This document shows, in pieces, positions 45,155 through 57,124 of a stretch of 64,000 bases of DNA (position 1 is its first letter; each line of letters begins with the position of its first letter). This stretch comes from Ampullaceana balthica (Eukaryota; Mollusca; Gastropoda; Lymnaeidae): NCBI GenBank assembly GCA_944989445.1, contig CALYLW010000137.1, forward strand, positions 564,134 to 628,133. The letters are read 5' to 3'. The translations under genes and the position numbers were made by a program. The notes beneath the pieces are model-generated. The model did no database searches. It had not been told where the DNA came from and saw only the letters and a list, made by a program, of their open reading frames with translations.

Positions 45155-46300
45155 GGAAGGGAAGGGGAAACGTAGGGCTGGGGTCCTCCTTCATAGTATT
45201 TTGAATTCAATTAACGTCAATTAAAAAAAAATTTAAGTTAGAAAATTCTTGTATCTTACACTCTGGCTTGGCTTCTTTTTAAGCGCGGCCTTTTCACTTT
45301 TCATGACCCAACTTTGGTCGTTGCTGAAGTAGCATAAAGTGTTCATTGTTGGGGAAAACAACAACAACAGATTAGAGAAAATAATTCCTTGTAAAAATGA
45401 AAAAGAAAATTAAAAAATGCAACAATCTTGGAAACAAAATTTACTTTTTACAAAATGGGTATTTTCACTTCCATTAGGATAATAAATGACAAAAAGCACA
45501 TGTCAAATTATGAAACACTTTGTTAAACTTTTCAATAAAAATATAAACATTTGGTATTTTTGTTCACAGAAACCATCCTACGAAACTAAAGTTCTTCAAG
45601 TCTGAAGTATTAATTTTCTCACACCTGCTATTTTTTTAAGAGCTGCAATACTCGTCACCTTCCAGACACAAGACATTGACAGTTTGGAATCAACATTTCC
45701 TTTAACTCGTGCGACATTTGATTTTGATGTTCATAATCAGACTGCCTAAACATTTAACTAAACAAACATTGACATTTTAAAACAAAAATATGCAGTATAC
45801 AACAAAAGTTACGCCTACAGAAAAATCTTTGTATAAAAATGTTCAAAGATTTTTTTTTATTTAAAAAAAATAGTCACCGTCTTTTAAGTCCCCGACGATT
45901 GATAAATTCAATCCATTATTGAGCCATTATTTGACATGCATTGTGACCACCTAACCCTCCCCCCCCCTCGCCAGCGGGCTCGTCTGTTTGCACAGATCAA
46001 TCAACTCCTGTGAAGAGGCGAAAATCAGGTTCTCTCGCGTTAAAACACAAACACGACGGCGGGACAAACAGGCGATAGATATGTTGTCACACACGTCACT
46101 TCAAACGCTGGGGTAGCCCCCTTAGGGGATGTGACAAATCGGCGCCCTGTGCCCGGGTGTCTTCAGGTTGGGCGCACCCGGGGTATCCATTAAAAACAAA
46201 AAGGGATGACAGTAGAGTTGATCTGAGGTAAAACAAAAACAAAAATCACAGTATGGGGAGTCAATGCCTCATGTCAGGGTCAAGTTTTCTTAATTCTACC
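45155..46300. other. AT-rich unique stretch, GC-richer from 45900
   Basis: No array or ORF of note. 45890-46170 is GC-balanced unique DNA without recognisable features. Confidence 0.4.
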
Positions 46301-46309
46301 ACGGTGTAT

Positions 46310-46525
46310 GCTTCTACTTATCTTGAATATAACCCATGTAAGTTTAAAGTTATCTTGATTATACCCCATGTAAGTTTAGTGTGATCTCGGATATACCCCA
46401 TGTAAGTTAAAAGTTATCTCAAATATACCCCATGTAAGTTTCAAGTTTTCCTGGAACATATACGCCACATATGTTTCAAGTTATCTTAAGAATATACCCT
46501 ATGTTAGTTCAAGTTACTGTGTGAA
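46310..46525. repeat. Degenerate 32-36-bp tandem repeat, about 6 copies
   Basis: Copies of 'ataccccatgtaagttt' joined by variable 'caagttatctt' links. Divergence is high, so this is an old array. Confidence 0.8.
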
Positions 46526-46529
46526 TACT

Positions 46530-47650
46530 CAGTGTTCGAATCTAGTACAAATCCCTACAAAAACTTTTTTAGGTCGTTACTTCCAAAATCAAATATGTTA
46601 TGGGACTATCATAAGTTACCCCCGATAAATATGACCAAGCCGAGCAATCGCTTGATTCTTGTGACCCCATAACCGCAATATGTTTTGCACCGGGCCACCA
46701 CACCATCATTGATTTGTCATTTGTTGTTGATAAATAAATATGTGAATTAATGTGAACCCACTTCCATCTTCAAGGCTCAATCGGCGCCCCTCAAGCCGAC
46801 TCAGGGGCGTGGAAAACAGTGAGAATTTTTTTTAAATTGAGGTGTGTTTTTTTGTTGTTGAAAACTCATATGGGTGTTTAATGGGGCGTTGATTTGGCTT
46901 TTTATTTTATCTGCCTGTTAACGTCTAAAAATGGTAACTTTGCTTACTTAAAATATATTTTAAAAAAGGAATGAGAAAAAATTTCCATAACTTAAAATGA
47001 TTGAATGCCTTATATTTGATAGTGAGACAAATAAAGGGTAGCGTGTTAGTTCTTTGTTTGATTTAAACCATGGTTTCAGCAATGCAGAGCATGAGGTAGG
47101 GGGGGGGAGGTGGAGTAACCAAAGATATTGGCATTTTAGCTTCTGCTTAAAGCATTTCGGGAAAATTTCAGCAAAAGGCAAACAAGGGGGCTGGGAAACA
47201 AAGCTGCAAACAGGAAACAATAGATTACCGGCCGCTTTATTCGCTTCCAGAGTCGCGCCAACAGGCAAACCCCCGGGTTGTGTTTGAACTGAAATCTCGT
47301 GGGACTCTGAACGGCTCGGGAGGGACAGCAGACCATACAGAGTTAACGCTGTGTCCAAAACAAGGGGCGTTCCAGATGAACAATGTCATTTATTTTATGT
47401 GATCAAAGAGCCGGGTGCCAAACAATAAGACATGGGGGAGGTAGGGGTATCGGGTACAGTTAGGAAATAATAAATAGATCAACTGCATTAACAAAAAAAC
47501 GAGTTGAAAATATGGCGTCATGTCATGTGACTTAGAAGTCTAAACAGGGTTTAAGGGAGCGACTGTCTTTTGATTTTGTATTAAGCCTACTGTGGATTGA
47601 GGTTAAGGGACTAGAGGAGGGATAGGCTAGAGCTTAGCAGAGTTGGGAGA
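46530..47650. other. Unique non-coding stretch
   Basis: ORFs at 46960-47358 (minus) and 47054-47287 (plus) overlap on opposite strands without a recognisable domain. Nothing else was seen. Confidence 0.4.
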
Positions 47651-47659
47651 GAGATAAGT

Positions 47660-48265
47660 TTCTGGTTTGGGATAAGAGAAGGATATATAGGGTTGGGGCA
47701 AAGAGAGGGCTAGGTTTAAGGCTTCGGGGTCGGGAGAGGAATAGCTTTGAGGCTTTGGGGGAAGGAGAAGGAAATGTTTGAGGCTTCGGGTGATGGAGAG
47801 GAATATGTTTGAGGCTTTAGGAGAAGGAGAGGGCTATGTTTGAGGCTTTGGTGCTAGGAGAAGGAAATGTTTGAGGCTTCGAGCGATGGAGAGCAATATT
47901 TTTGAGGCTTGAGAGCAAGGATAGGGATAGGTTTGTTTCTTTGGAGAAGTGGGATACGTTTGGGGCTTTGTGGTTAGGAGAGGGATAAGTTTATGGTTTT
48001 GGGGTTAGAAGAGGGATAAGTTTGAGGTTTTGGGGTTAGAAGAGGGATACGTTTGAGGTTTTGGCGTTAGAAGAGGGATAAGTTTGAGGTTTTGGTGTTA
48101 GAAGAGGGATAAATTTGAGGTTTTGGGGTTATAAGAGGGAGAAGTTTGAGGTTTTGGGGTTAGAAGAGGGATAAGTTTGAGGTTTTGGGGTTAGAAGAGG
48201 GATAAGTTTGAGGTTTTGGGGTTAACAGAGGTAAAAAGTTTTAGGCTTTGGGGCTAGGTGAGAGA
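47660..48265. repeat. 31-bp minisatellite array with a divergence gradient
   Basis: The right half (about 47990-48230) has near-identical units 'ggataagtttgaggttttgg' plus ggttagaagag. The left half has diverged cousins such as gaaatgtttgaggcttcggg. The array appears to have been re-amplified from its right side. Confidence 0.92.
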
Positions 48266-48536
48266 TAGGGTATTAGCCCGATATATTGTTCCGAATCAGT
48301 TGAACTATTAGTAGATTTAAGTGATGCTTGCATGTCATCTTGAAAAGATTTCATCAGAACTCCACGGTGTAACTAATGATGAAATATTCCACTGAGTACC
48401 TCTTAAGGTGTGAGTCGATGAAGTCCACCTCATATGCAGTGTATATATGTTTGCCCAGGCTGTAAATGATAACAGCTACACTATGTACCTCCTTAACAAA
48501 TGCAACATCAAAGCCGCAACAACAAAGTCACACAAT
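48266..48536. other. Unique spacer
   Basis: No gene or element seen between the 31-bp array and the hAT MITE. Confidence 0.4.
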
Positions 48537-48544
48537 TAACCACT

Positions 48545-48711
48545 AATGTTCCCTCTAACGTTCGTTGGTCAGTTTGCAAGATAAACAAATTCGTGTGCCA
48601 AGTTGAACTGCATCAGTTTTTAGTGCAATATTTTACAAAATTTGCTGTGCGGTAATTCAAAATTACTGCGCAGCGTTGGTTAGCAGCCGCGCAGCTTAAA
48701 GGGCACATTGG
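48545..48711. mobile_element. hAT MITE, 167 bp, exact 8-bp TSD
   Basis: The left end is AATGTTCCCTCTAACG; the reverse complement of the right end is CCAATGTGCCCTTTAAGC. The duplication taaccact is exact at 48537-48544 and 48712-48719. It is an inverted relative of the element at 57474-58089 and serves as its empty-site reference. Confidence 0.9.
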
Positions 48712-49005
48712 TAACCACTCTTAAGACAACACACAAAAGTTTCTCTGTGGTGTACAACCACAACCACAACCTGACCAGCAGATCTCAGTCACGTGCACAG
48801 CTGTAGTTTCCATAGCGCTCTTAGACTGTGTTGCCGCCAGCAGACGACCAAATAAAGTTAATCGCCGCCTGTTGCCGTGCGTCCTGTCCCCTCTCCTCAA
48901 CAAATCTCCAAGATTTGGGGGGAAATCAACCCCCGAAAATAAACACATACGTTTGGACTGTCCGTTGTACATCAAAGCGAGACGAACCCATCCCCCCCCT
49001 CCTAC

Positions 49006-49084
49006 CGTCACACTTAATCATCGGTGCAGGTAGATCCACGAGACCTTCAGCCCCGGCGCTGCCAAAACTCGTACTGTCGGCCAT
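49006..49084 (-). CDS. Candidate first coding exon, unrecognised gene
   Basis: The ATG at 49084-49082 sits in a strong initiation context (A at -3, G at +4). The frame begins MADSTSFGSAGA, continues GLVDLPAPMIKCD and then meets a splice donor GTAGG (GT at 49005-49004). The 26-residue peptide is not low-complexity and reads like the N-terminus of a cytosolic or nuclear protein. A palindromic CRE core TGACGTCA lies about 63-70 bases upstream (49147-49154). The frame is also open for 15 codons upstream of this ATG. I do not recognise the protein, and the downstream exon would lie outside the part I can read with confidence. It could be chance. Confidence 0.3.
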
Positions 49085-49146
49085 GTTTGATCTGGTTCCA
49101 CGCGAGACGCATATAGTCTCCGGGATCAAAGCGTCCAGACGAAGAC

Positions 49147-49154
49147 TGACGTCA
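49147..49154. promoter_or_regulatory. CRE-type palindrome TGACGTCA
   Basis: A perfect 8-bp CREB/ATF consensus site upstream, on the minus strand, of the candidate exon at 49006-49084. Several other TGACGTCA words occur in the window, so this is supportive only in combination with the exon. Confidence 0.3.
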
Positions 49155-49765
49155 TTAATCTGAATTAGATAACAACTTTGCTGACAAACTGGAAAGCGGA
49201 GGGAGGGGGGAGGGAGAAGGAAAATACAACATTTGTCAAAACAGCTAGCAGTAGATAAAAGATCAAAGCTACAGGTGACAATTTATCAACTGAAAAAACG
49301 AGGATGTGCGCTCGTTTAGTTCCAGGGACCCTGCTGAAAAAAGGGAGAGAAACCTTGTTTACGCCACAACTGGATTACTCCGCGCGCAAACATACATTAT
49401 TATTGGGCGAATTGGCGATACGACAAGAAACGGAGATATTTTTTTTTCCGAGGAGGAATCGAGGGCACCCGAAAGCCATGTTTGCCTCGGGATTTGGGCA
49501 TTCCCGCGACGCCAATAACAAACAAGATGTGTAAGAGAAAAGAGTAAAGGGACTCCGTAAGCACGCAAACCCCGTAGTTGATAGCCGGATAAAGTCTGTT
49601 GTTGACTATCAGACTACATCATACAGACATCGTTCGACGCATAATCACACCAGGAGCCCCGGTGGTGACATGCCAATGTTGATTGGCGAGTGAACCGCAC
49701 AAATATATTAAAAATGGATTGACTGGGGTGGGGGTGGGGGGAATCAGTGGGAAGGATTGTAACAG
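49155..49765. other. Unique non-coding stretch
   Basis: GC-balanced unique DNA. Overlapping ORFs on both strands (49304-49568) have no recognisable domain. Confidence 0.4.
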
Positions 49766-49769
49766 AACG

Positions 49770-49975
49770 AGGCAATGTGTGATTGTCATAGGAACACACC
49801 AATGAGTTATTGCCATTGAAACAAGACATGTGACTATTGCCAATAAAACAAGACATGGAGTTACGGCCATTGTAACAAGACATGTGGCTATTGCCAATAT
49901 AACAAGACATGGAGTTACGTCCATTGTAACAAGACAAAGAGTTACTGTTATTGTAACAAGACAACGACTTACTAG
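49770..49975. repeat. 27-bp minisatellite, about 7 copies
   Basis: Units of 'acaagacatgtggctattgc' plus caatata, alternating with acaagacatggagttac. The last units (taacaagacaaagagttac) resemble the arms of the hairpin at 50014-50149. Confidence 0.9.
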
Positions 49976-50013
49976 CTTGTAACAAGGCTGCATTTAAAGT
50001 ATTGAAACTAATT

Positions 50014-50149
50014 CAAGCTTTAGTATGACATCGAAAGAAAAAAAACTAGGAACTCCTTGTCTTGTTCCAATACTGTAATTCAGGATTCAGTATTGGAACA
50101 AGACAAGGAGTTCCTAGTTTTTTTTCTTCCGATGTCATACTAAAGCTTG
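50014..50149. repeat. Near-perfect 62-bp inverted repeat with 12-nt loop
   Basis: The left arm 50014-50075 and the right arm 50088-50149 are reverse complements at 61 of 62 positions; the one mismatch is 'tcgaaag' against 'tcggaag'. The loop is 50076-50087 (taattcaggatt). The arms contain 'ggaacaagacaaggagttcc', which is related to the units of the neighbouring 27-bp array. A transcript across it would form a long perfect hairpin. I see no target duplication or known MITE ends. Confidence 0.93.
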
Positions 50150-50154
50150 TACTA

Positions 50155-51245
50155 TTATAAAAAGTGCGTAAATTTGCTTAAAAATACAACAACGTGCTTA
50201 TGTTTTGCGTAAAATTTTGGTTCAAGCAAATTTTTAAAGAAACTTAAAGCAGAACTTTGGCGTAAAAAGCTGAAGGGACAATAAAACATTAGTATAGTCC
50301 AGAGACTTGAAATAAGTGTGGTGTAGTCGATCACATAGAGAGCAAGGGGTGCAGTGGTAACACTGATTGAACATATTAAAATGAACCGGGTCCTAAGAGC
50401 CTAACGGCTAACGGCTCGACCCAAAAGAGAATGAATAGTAAGCTTAAGTGCATTAATTCAATCCATGTTTTGCCAGTCACTTCAGTGGATTGCAAGTGTG
50501 CGCATCGCTGTCGTCACTATTTGGGGAAAGGTGTGTTTCATTTTCCGCCGTCATTGTTTTTGACTACTGTACAGTACACGTGTACATATATGCCTGTTGC
50601 TCTACTAGATGTGTCTGGTCCATCGTTCGGTAAGCTACCAGGACAGAGGCGATACGATCAACGATTTCTTTATTATTATTGTGTTGAAAATGAGGGAAAG
50701 TTAGTAGGATTAGTTATCCCGCTAAACGTCTTATGATGAAGTAAAATTAATTTCTATGACCTGATTTTAAATCACATTTAATGGCGGTTCGTTATTACGC
50801 CGGCAGATCTTCTCAGTTTTAACAAGAAAGTGTGATTTTTAGAATGCATGCGCAGGAAGTCTTGCGATAGACGGGCCATCAAGGCGATGTGTGGAAATAT
50901 TGATAGGCGCAATATGACTTGTGTAGAATATTTGTGGACGTAAATCCTTAAAAAAACACCTTTATTTTGTAAGGATCAAGTACCAATACCTGTACACAAA
51001 GTGTTGATTTTATTATATCATTCAGTTTTAATAAAGAACTGACATCGTTGCATGAGTAATAAGTATTGAGAATTCGTACTGTTTAACGTACTATAAACCA
51101 TAACGTAAGAGGCAATAGTTGGATAGTCAACCACAGACATCATAAACTAAAGTGAAACACTATTCGTGACATACTCGTATAAGTCATCGACCGGAGCATG
51201 GTAACAAATTTCAATGTTCTATTAATTAACATAGTTTTAGGGGTT
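50155..51245. other. Unique non-coding stretch
   Basis: AT-rich. The word 'aacggctaacggctcg' is a small local duplication at 50402-50417. A 101-codon ORF at 50431-50736 is not repetitive but shows no domain I know. Confidence 0.4.
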
Positions 51246-51264
51246 TTGCATATGAACCACTCAA

Positions 51265-51320
51265 CTCGCCCCCCCCCTTTTTTCTTTCTCTCTCTCTCTC
51301 TCCCCCCCTCTCTCTCTCAT
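51265..51320. repeat. C/T-rich microsatellite
   Basis: A run of C followed by (CT)n and further C. Confidence 0.9.
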
Positions 51321-51509
51321 ACTCACACTGATAATGGACAACTAATTTACCACCAAAAAGAGTATAAGTAACAGAAAGATCAGAAATGACAAAATCATAC
51401 ACAGCACAGATATGACTACCACGACTGGTTTAGGCTTTACAAAAAGCATTAGAAATTATAATCATTAGTTGCAGGTGTAGCGAGGGAACTGTGGGTTCGT
51501 ATTTCACGG

Positions 51510-51935
51510 GCGTCATGGCACAGGGACGCCAAGATACAGGGTCGCCAAGGCACAGGGGCGACAAGGTACAGGGGCGCCAAGGTACAGGGGTGCCAAGGTA
51601 CAGGGGCGTCAAGGTACAGGTTCCCCTAGGTACAGGGACGCCAAGGTACAGGGGCTCCAAGGTACTGGTATGCCAAGGTACAGGGGCGCCAAGGTACAGG
51701 GGGCCAAGGTACAGGGCACCAAGCTACAGGGGCACCAAGGTACAGGGGAGCCAAGATAAGGGGCGCCAAGGTACGGGGGCTCCAAGGTACAGGTATGCCA
51801 AGGTACTGCGGCGCCAAGGTACAGGGGCGCCAAGGTACAGGGGCACCAAGGTACAGGGGCGCCAAGATAACGGGCACCAAGGTACAGGGGCGCCAAGGTA
51901 CAGGGCAGACAAGATACAGGGTCGCCAAGGTACAG
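51510..51935. repeat. 16-bp minisatellite array, about 25 copies
   Basis: Unit 'aaggtacaggggcgcc' with variants ggtgcc, ggctcc and ggcacc, and several 14-15-bp units. The degeneracy breaks frames, giving several short ORFs on both strands. Confidence 0.93.
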
Positions 51936-52178
51936 GGACGCTATTATAAATAATATAATGTTAAGAACAAGCACTTCCACGTTGAATATTAATGATATTA
52001 ATGCAGCAATGCAGCACTATCTATTTTAAATCATAGTCCTACAAGTAACGTCTTCAACAGCACGTCCAGGTAACTCTTACAGTTTACCGCATGGCCCTCT
52101 CACCCACTCTCGATCTCTTGCGCATGCCTGCTAATTTTAATCAAACTTCCTATTATATTTCTACAAAGTTTCATCTTT

Positions 52179-52676
52179 TTAAATCCTTTATATTAACTCG
52201 TGGTGTCTGCGGCCGCACTTCATTGCTTGCTTGCTTGCTTGCTTGTCGCAAAAACTTTTCATCGATTTTTAACCCACTTGCTCGTAAGCTAGCGAGCTGA
52301 AATTTTGCAGACACATTCGTACCGATGATAAAAACAATGTAACAAAATTACAGATCGATCGCATGTACCGTAATTAAATTATTGATTTTTTAGATTATTT
52401 TATTTATTCCTATGTATCATGATATTTTTTGAGATAGAGCGTCGCGGTGCGTATTATATGGAACAACCTTTCTGTCGCGCAATAAGGTGCGTATTTTATT
52501 GACAACACTTTTTATAAACATATTCCTGATCGGTGCGCATTATGTTAAACATGTTTTACGACACAACAGCAATTTTGTGATTGAGATGGTCTTGCGCTGC
52601 GAATTATAATGAACATTCTTTTAGTTACGTCCAGTACATAGAGGATTTATAGTGAAAAACTTGGTTTTTTACGCGT
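52179..52676 (+). mobile_element. HINE/Helentron-like interspersed element, copy B
   Basis: Starts 'aaatcctttatattaactcg' and shares 'agctagcgagctgaaatttt' with copies A and C. It has four internal 'gcgtattata' type repeats, then 'gaggatttatag' and a 3' stem-loop (gtgaaaaac, ttg, gttttttac). A short 'gctt' run ('cttgcttgcttgcttgctt') lies near its 5' end. It is followed within a few bases by copy C in the same orientation. Confidence 0.75.
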
Positions 52677-52682
52677 TAAAAA

Positions 52683-53175
52683 AAATCCTTTATATTAACT
52701 CGTGGTGTCTGGTTGTTTGTTGGAACCCTTGCTTGCTTGCTTGTCGCCAAAACTTTGGATCAATTTTGAACCCACTTTCTCGTAAGCTGGCGAGCTGAAA
52801 TGTTACAGGCAGTTTCGTAATGATGATGAAAACAATGTATCAAAATTTAGATCGATCACATGTACCGTAATTGAATTATTGATTTTTTAGATTATTTTAT
52901 TTATTCCTACGTATCATGTTATTTTTTTAGATAGAGTGTAAGGGTGTGCATTATATTGAACAACCTTTCTGTCGCGTAATAAGGTGCGTATTTTATTGAC
53001 AACACTTTTTATAAACATATTCCTGATCGGTGCGCATTATATTAAACCTGTTTTACGACACAACTACAATTTTGTATTTTTCGGTATGGTTTTGCGCTGC
53101 GTATTATAATGAACATTCTTTTAGTTACTTCTGGTACATAAAGGATTTATAGTAAAATACTTGGTTTTTTAAGTT
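52683..53175 (+). mobile_element. HINE/Helentron-like interspersed element, copy C
   Basis: Same block order as copy B, from 'aaatcctttatattaactcg' to 'ataaaggatttatagtaaaa' with its terminal stem-loop. It lies head-to-tail with copy B, an arrangement often seen for DINE-1/HINE elements. B and C are more similar to each other than to A or D by eye. Confidence 0.75.
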
Positions 53176-53259
53176 TAAAAAAAAATTTATAACATTAAAT
53201 CTACTTAATAATAAGTGATATTAATTGTGATGTAGTGTACCACTTCAATAACATATCCT

Positions 53260-55530
53260 TTTATATCATATCAGAAATATAACTTCATACCTAATCTAAA
53301 ATATCCCTGATATAAATATCCCTGACATAACATATCCCTGACATAACATATCTCTGACATAACATATCCATGATATGACAAATATCTGATATAACACATC
53401 CCTGATATGATATATCCCTGATATGACATATCCCTGATATAACATATCCTGATATGACATATCGCTGATATAACATATCCCTGATATAACATATCCTGAT
53501 ATAACATTATCTGATATAACATATCTGATATAACATATACTGATATAACATATCCCTGATATAACATATCCCTGATATGACATATCTCTGATATAACATA
53601 TCTCTGATATGACATATCGCTTATATAACATATCCCTGATATAACATATCCCTGATATGACATATCTCTGATATAACATATCCCTGAAATGATATATCCC
53701 TGATATGGTATATCCCTGACATAACATATCCCTGACATAACATATCCCTGATATAACATATCCCTGATATGACATATCCTTGATATAAATATCTCTGATA
53801 TAACATATCCCTGATATGACATATCTCTGATATAACATATCCCTGATATGACATATCCCTGACATAACATATCCCTGATATAAAATATCCCTGATATGAC
53901 ATATCGCTTATATTACATAACCCTGATATAACATATCCCTGATAGAACATATCCCTGATATAACATATACCTGATATAACATATACCCTGATATAACATA
54001 TCACTGATATAACATATACCTGATATAACATATCCCTGATATAACATATCCTGATATAACATATACCTGATATGACATATCACTGATATAACATATCTAT
54101 GATATAACATATCCCTGATATAACATATCCCTGATATAGCATATCCCTGATATAACATATCCCTGATATGACATATCCCTGATATAACATATACCCTGAA
54201 ATTACATATACCTGATATAACATATCCCCTGATATAACATATCGCTTATATAACATATATCTGATATAACATATCCCTGATAAAAAATATCCCTGACATA
54301 ACATATCCCTGATATAACATATCCCTGATATAACATATCTGATATAACATATCTCTGATATAACATATCCCTGATATAACATATCTCTGATATAACATAT
54401 CCCTGATATAACATATCCCTGACATAACATATCCCTGATATAAAATATCCCTGATATAATATATCCCTGTTATAACATATCCCTGAAATGAAATATCTCT
54501 GATATAACATTTCCCTGATATGACATATCGCTTATATAACATATCCCTGATATAATATATACCTGATATAATATATCCCTGATATAACATATTCCTGATA
54601 TGACATATCCCTGACATAACATATCTCTGATATAACATATCCCTGATATAACATATCCCTGATATAACATATCCCGGAAATGAAATATCTCTGATATAAC
54701 ATATCACTGATATGACATATCTCTGATATGGCATATCCTTTATATGACGTATCCCTGATATAACATATCCCTGATATGACATATCCCTGAAATGAAATAT
54801 CTCTGATATAACATATCCCTGATATGACATATTTCTGATATAACATATCTCTGATATGACATATCGCTGATATAACATATCAATGATATAACATATCCCT
54901 GATATGACATATTGCTGATATAACATATCCCCGATATAACATATCCCTGATATGACATATCTCTGATATAACATATCCCTGATATGACATATCCCTGATA
55001 TGACATATCCCTGACATAACATATTCCTGATATAACATATCCCTGACATAACATATCCCTGATATGACTTATCCCTGATATAACATATCCCTGATATGAT
55101 ATATCCCTGAAATGACATATCCCTGATATAACATATCCCTGATATGACATATCGCTTATATAACATATTTCTGATATAACATATCCCTGATAAAACATAT
55201 CCCTGATATAACATATCCCTGATATAACATATCCCTGATATAAAATATACCTGATATGACATATCCCTGATATGGCATATCACTGATATAACATTTCCCT
55301 GATATGACATATCCCTGACATAACATATCCCTGATATGGCATATCGCTGATATAACATATCCCTGATATAACATATCCCTGATATAACTTATCCCTTATA
55401 TAACATATCCCTGATATGAATATCCCTGATATGAAATATCTCTGATATAATATATCCCTGATATAACATATCCCTGATATAACATATCCCTGATATGAAA
55501 TATCTCTAATGTTACATATCCCTACAGTTA
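53260..55530. repeat. 16-bp AT-rich minisatellite array, about 141 copies
   Basis: Unit 'atatccctgatataac', with frequent gac/aac alternation and 15- or 17-bp slips. Landmark variants (gaaatgaaatatctctg at about 54485, 54677 and 54789) are spaced at multiples of 16 (192 and 112). The minus strand is open in overlapping frames up to 370 codons, all repeat artefacts. Confidence 0.97.
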
Positions 55531-55617
55531 TTAAAATATCACAGAAAATCAATTACTGCTGTCCACGATGTTGTGGTCATGGTTCCCTTACTTTTTCTTG
55601 TTACTGATCTTCAGTTG

Positions 55618-55675
<58 letters not shown>

Positions 55676-55710
55676 TTCTTTCTCTCTCTCTCTCTTTCTT
55701 TCTCTCTGTT
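55618..55710. repeat. CT-rich microsatellite
   Basis: (CT)n with tttct and tgtct interruptions. Confidence 0.95.
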
Positions 55711-55714
55711 ACTG

Positions 55715-57120
55715 ATGAAATTTAAAAAAACTTCTAATCAACCGTAAAGTAATCATTGTCATGGCATTAATCATTGACTGAAATAATCATTGATCGTGAA
55801 GTATTCATTAACCGTAAGTTGATTGTTCGATCAAATGTCGGGTTGTTACACTCCATGGGGAAAAGACTTTAATTTATGTTAACATATATTATATATCGTA
55901 GTTATAAAACAACTAAGGTTCACGGATTCAGTAATACTAATACGCAATTTACACACCCAGAATCCTCTGTGACTCTTTAAAGTGTTATAACAATCTATCT
56001 GAAAAAAAATGGCGGCTAGATTTAACCCGCCAAACAATGGCGGAGGCGATGTGGGGACTCACCATCTACTACAGTCACTGAACTAAACATGCTTGAAGAA
56101 TATTAGTTAGCGATGTCTCCCCAAAATCCACTCCATCGGTGTGGCACATCACATAATCTTTGTCATCCCTCAATTGTGATTAAATTATATCCATTATATA
56201 TAGACGTCCATTAAAAAAATAATTTTAAAAAATAATATGCATCAGAAGTGTTTGGGGTATTGTAAAGACAAAATCAAATAAGGCGAATACCGGGTATTTT
56301 ATCTGAGTTATTTTTGTACTCCATATTTGAGAAGTTACCAAACTGTCATCCGCCTATATAGCGCTTACACTTACACCGCTCGGGGCTCCACAGCGCCCTT
56401 GAAGTCAGCTTGTTAGTCATGGCTGGGTCTAATGAAGCGCTGCATTCTGTTCAAAATGGATTTCAAAAAGAGCTCCACAAAAGTTTTGGGACCCTTTGAA
56501 ATATTTATCTCTACCTTGTCCTAGGATGAAGGAAGACATGGTAGAGACTCATACACAGATATTTAACTCTCGCATTAAAGAAAAAAAATGATGTAAATTG
56601 ATATCTATACGTATATATCCGTATATATAGTGTTGTATAGCTTCAAAATGTTAATAGTCATACTAAAAAATTTAAAAAACATATATATTGTGTATTACGG
56701 TAGGAGGACGGTGTAAAATACAGAAGATTGTCATTTTGGCAAACTAGATACGATTCTTTTTTTCGTGCAAGTGGGGCCGTTAAAATCTCGGCCAGCCAAG
56801 GGCGCACTACTCCAAAGCTACGTCTCTAGGCTGAAATAGAGTGAGGATGCAGACCGGAAAACGATTAAATGTCGTTTTGTTGTTTGAAATAAAGAAGAAA
56901 CAAAATGATGGAAGGCAAGGGGAGAGTACCCAGCCAACTCCGCTAAATCAACAAAAGAAGACAATGTTTTATAAAAAAAAACACGAAAAGACCAGCTCAG
57001 TGCCAGGAAACAAATCGGTCTTTCTCTCACAACCCCAAGAGTTAATCCCCCCTGACACATAGACAAGAATGGATGATTTTTTCCTGGGTTGCAGGGAGTC
57101 ACCCGGGGTAATTCATTCAA
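55715..57120. other. Unique non-coding stretch
   Basis: AT-rich. 55735-55820 has a weak repeat of 'aatcattga' words. 56340-56420 ('ctatatagcgcttacactta', then gctcggggct) may be part of a dispersed repeat but has no clear ends. ORFs at 56818-57120 (minus) and 56841-57062 (plus) overlap without a known domain. Confidence 0.35.
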
Positions 57121-57124
57121 CCAT

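Noticed and set aside
50014..50149. Intrinsic transcription terminator
   Set aside because: The hairpin is far too long, and Rho-independent terminators are not expected in animal nuclear DNA.
53271..55552. Minus-strand ORFs up to 370 codons (CYIRDM-type repeats)
   Set aside because: Translation of the 16-bp array in frames that cycle through all phases.
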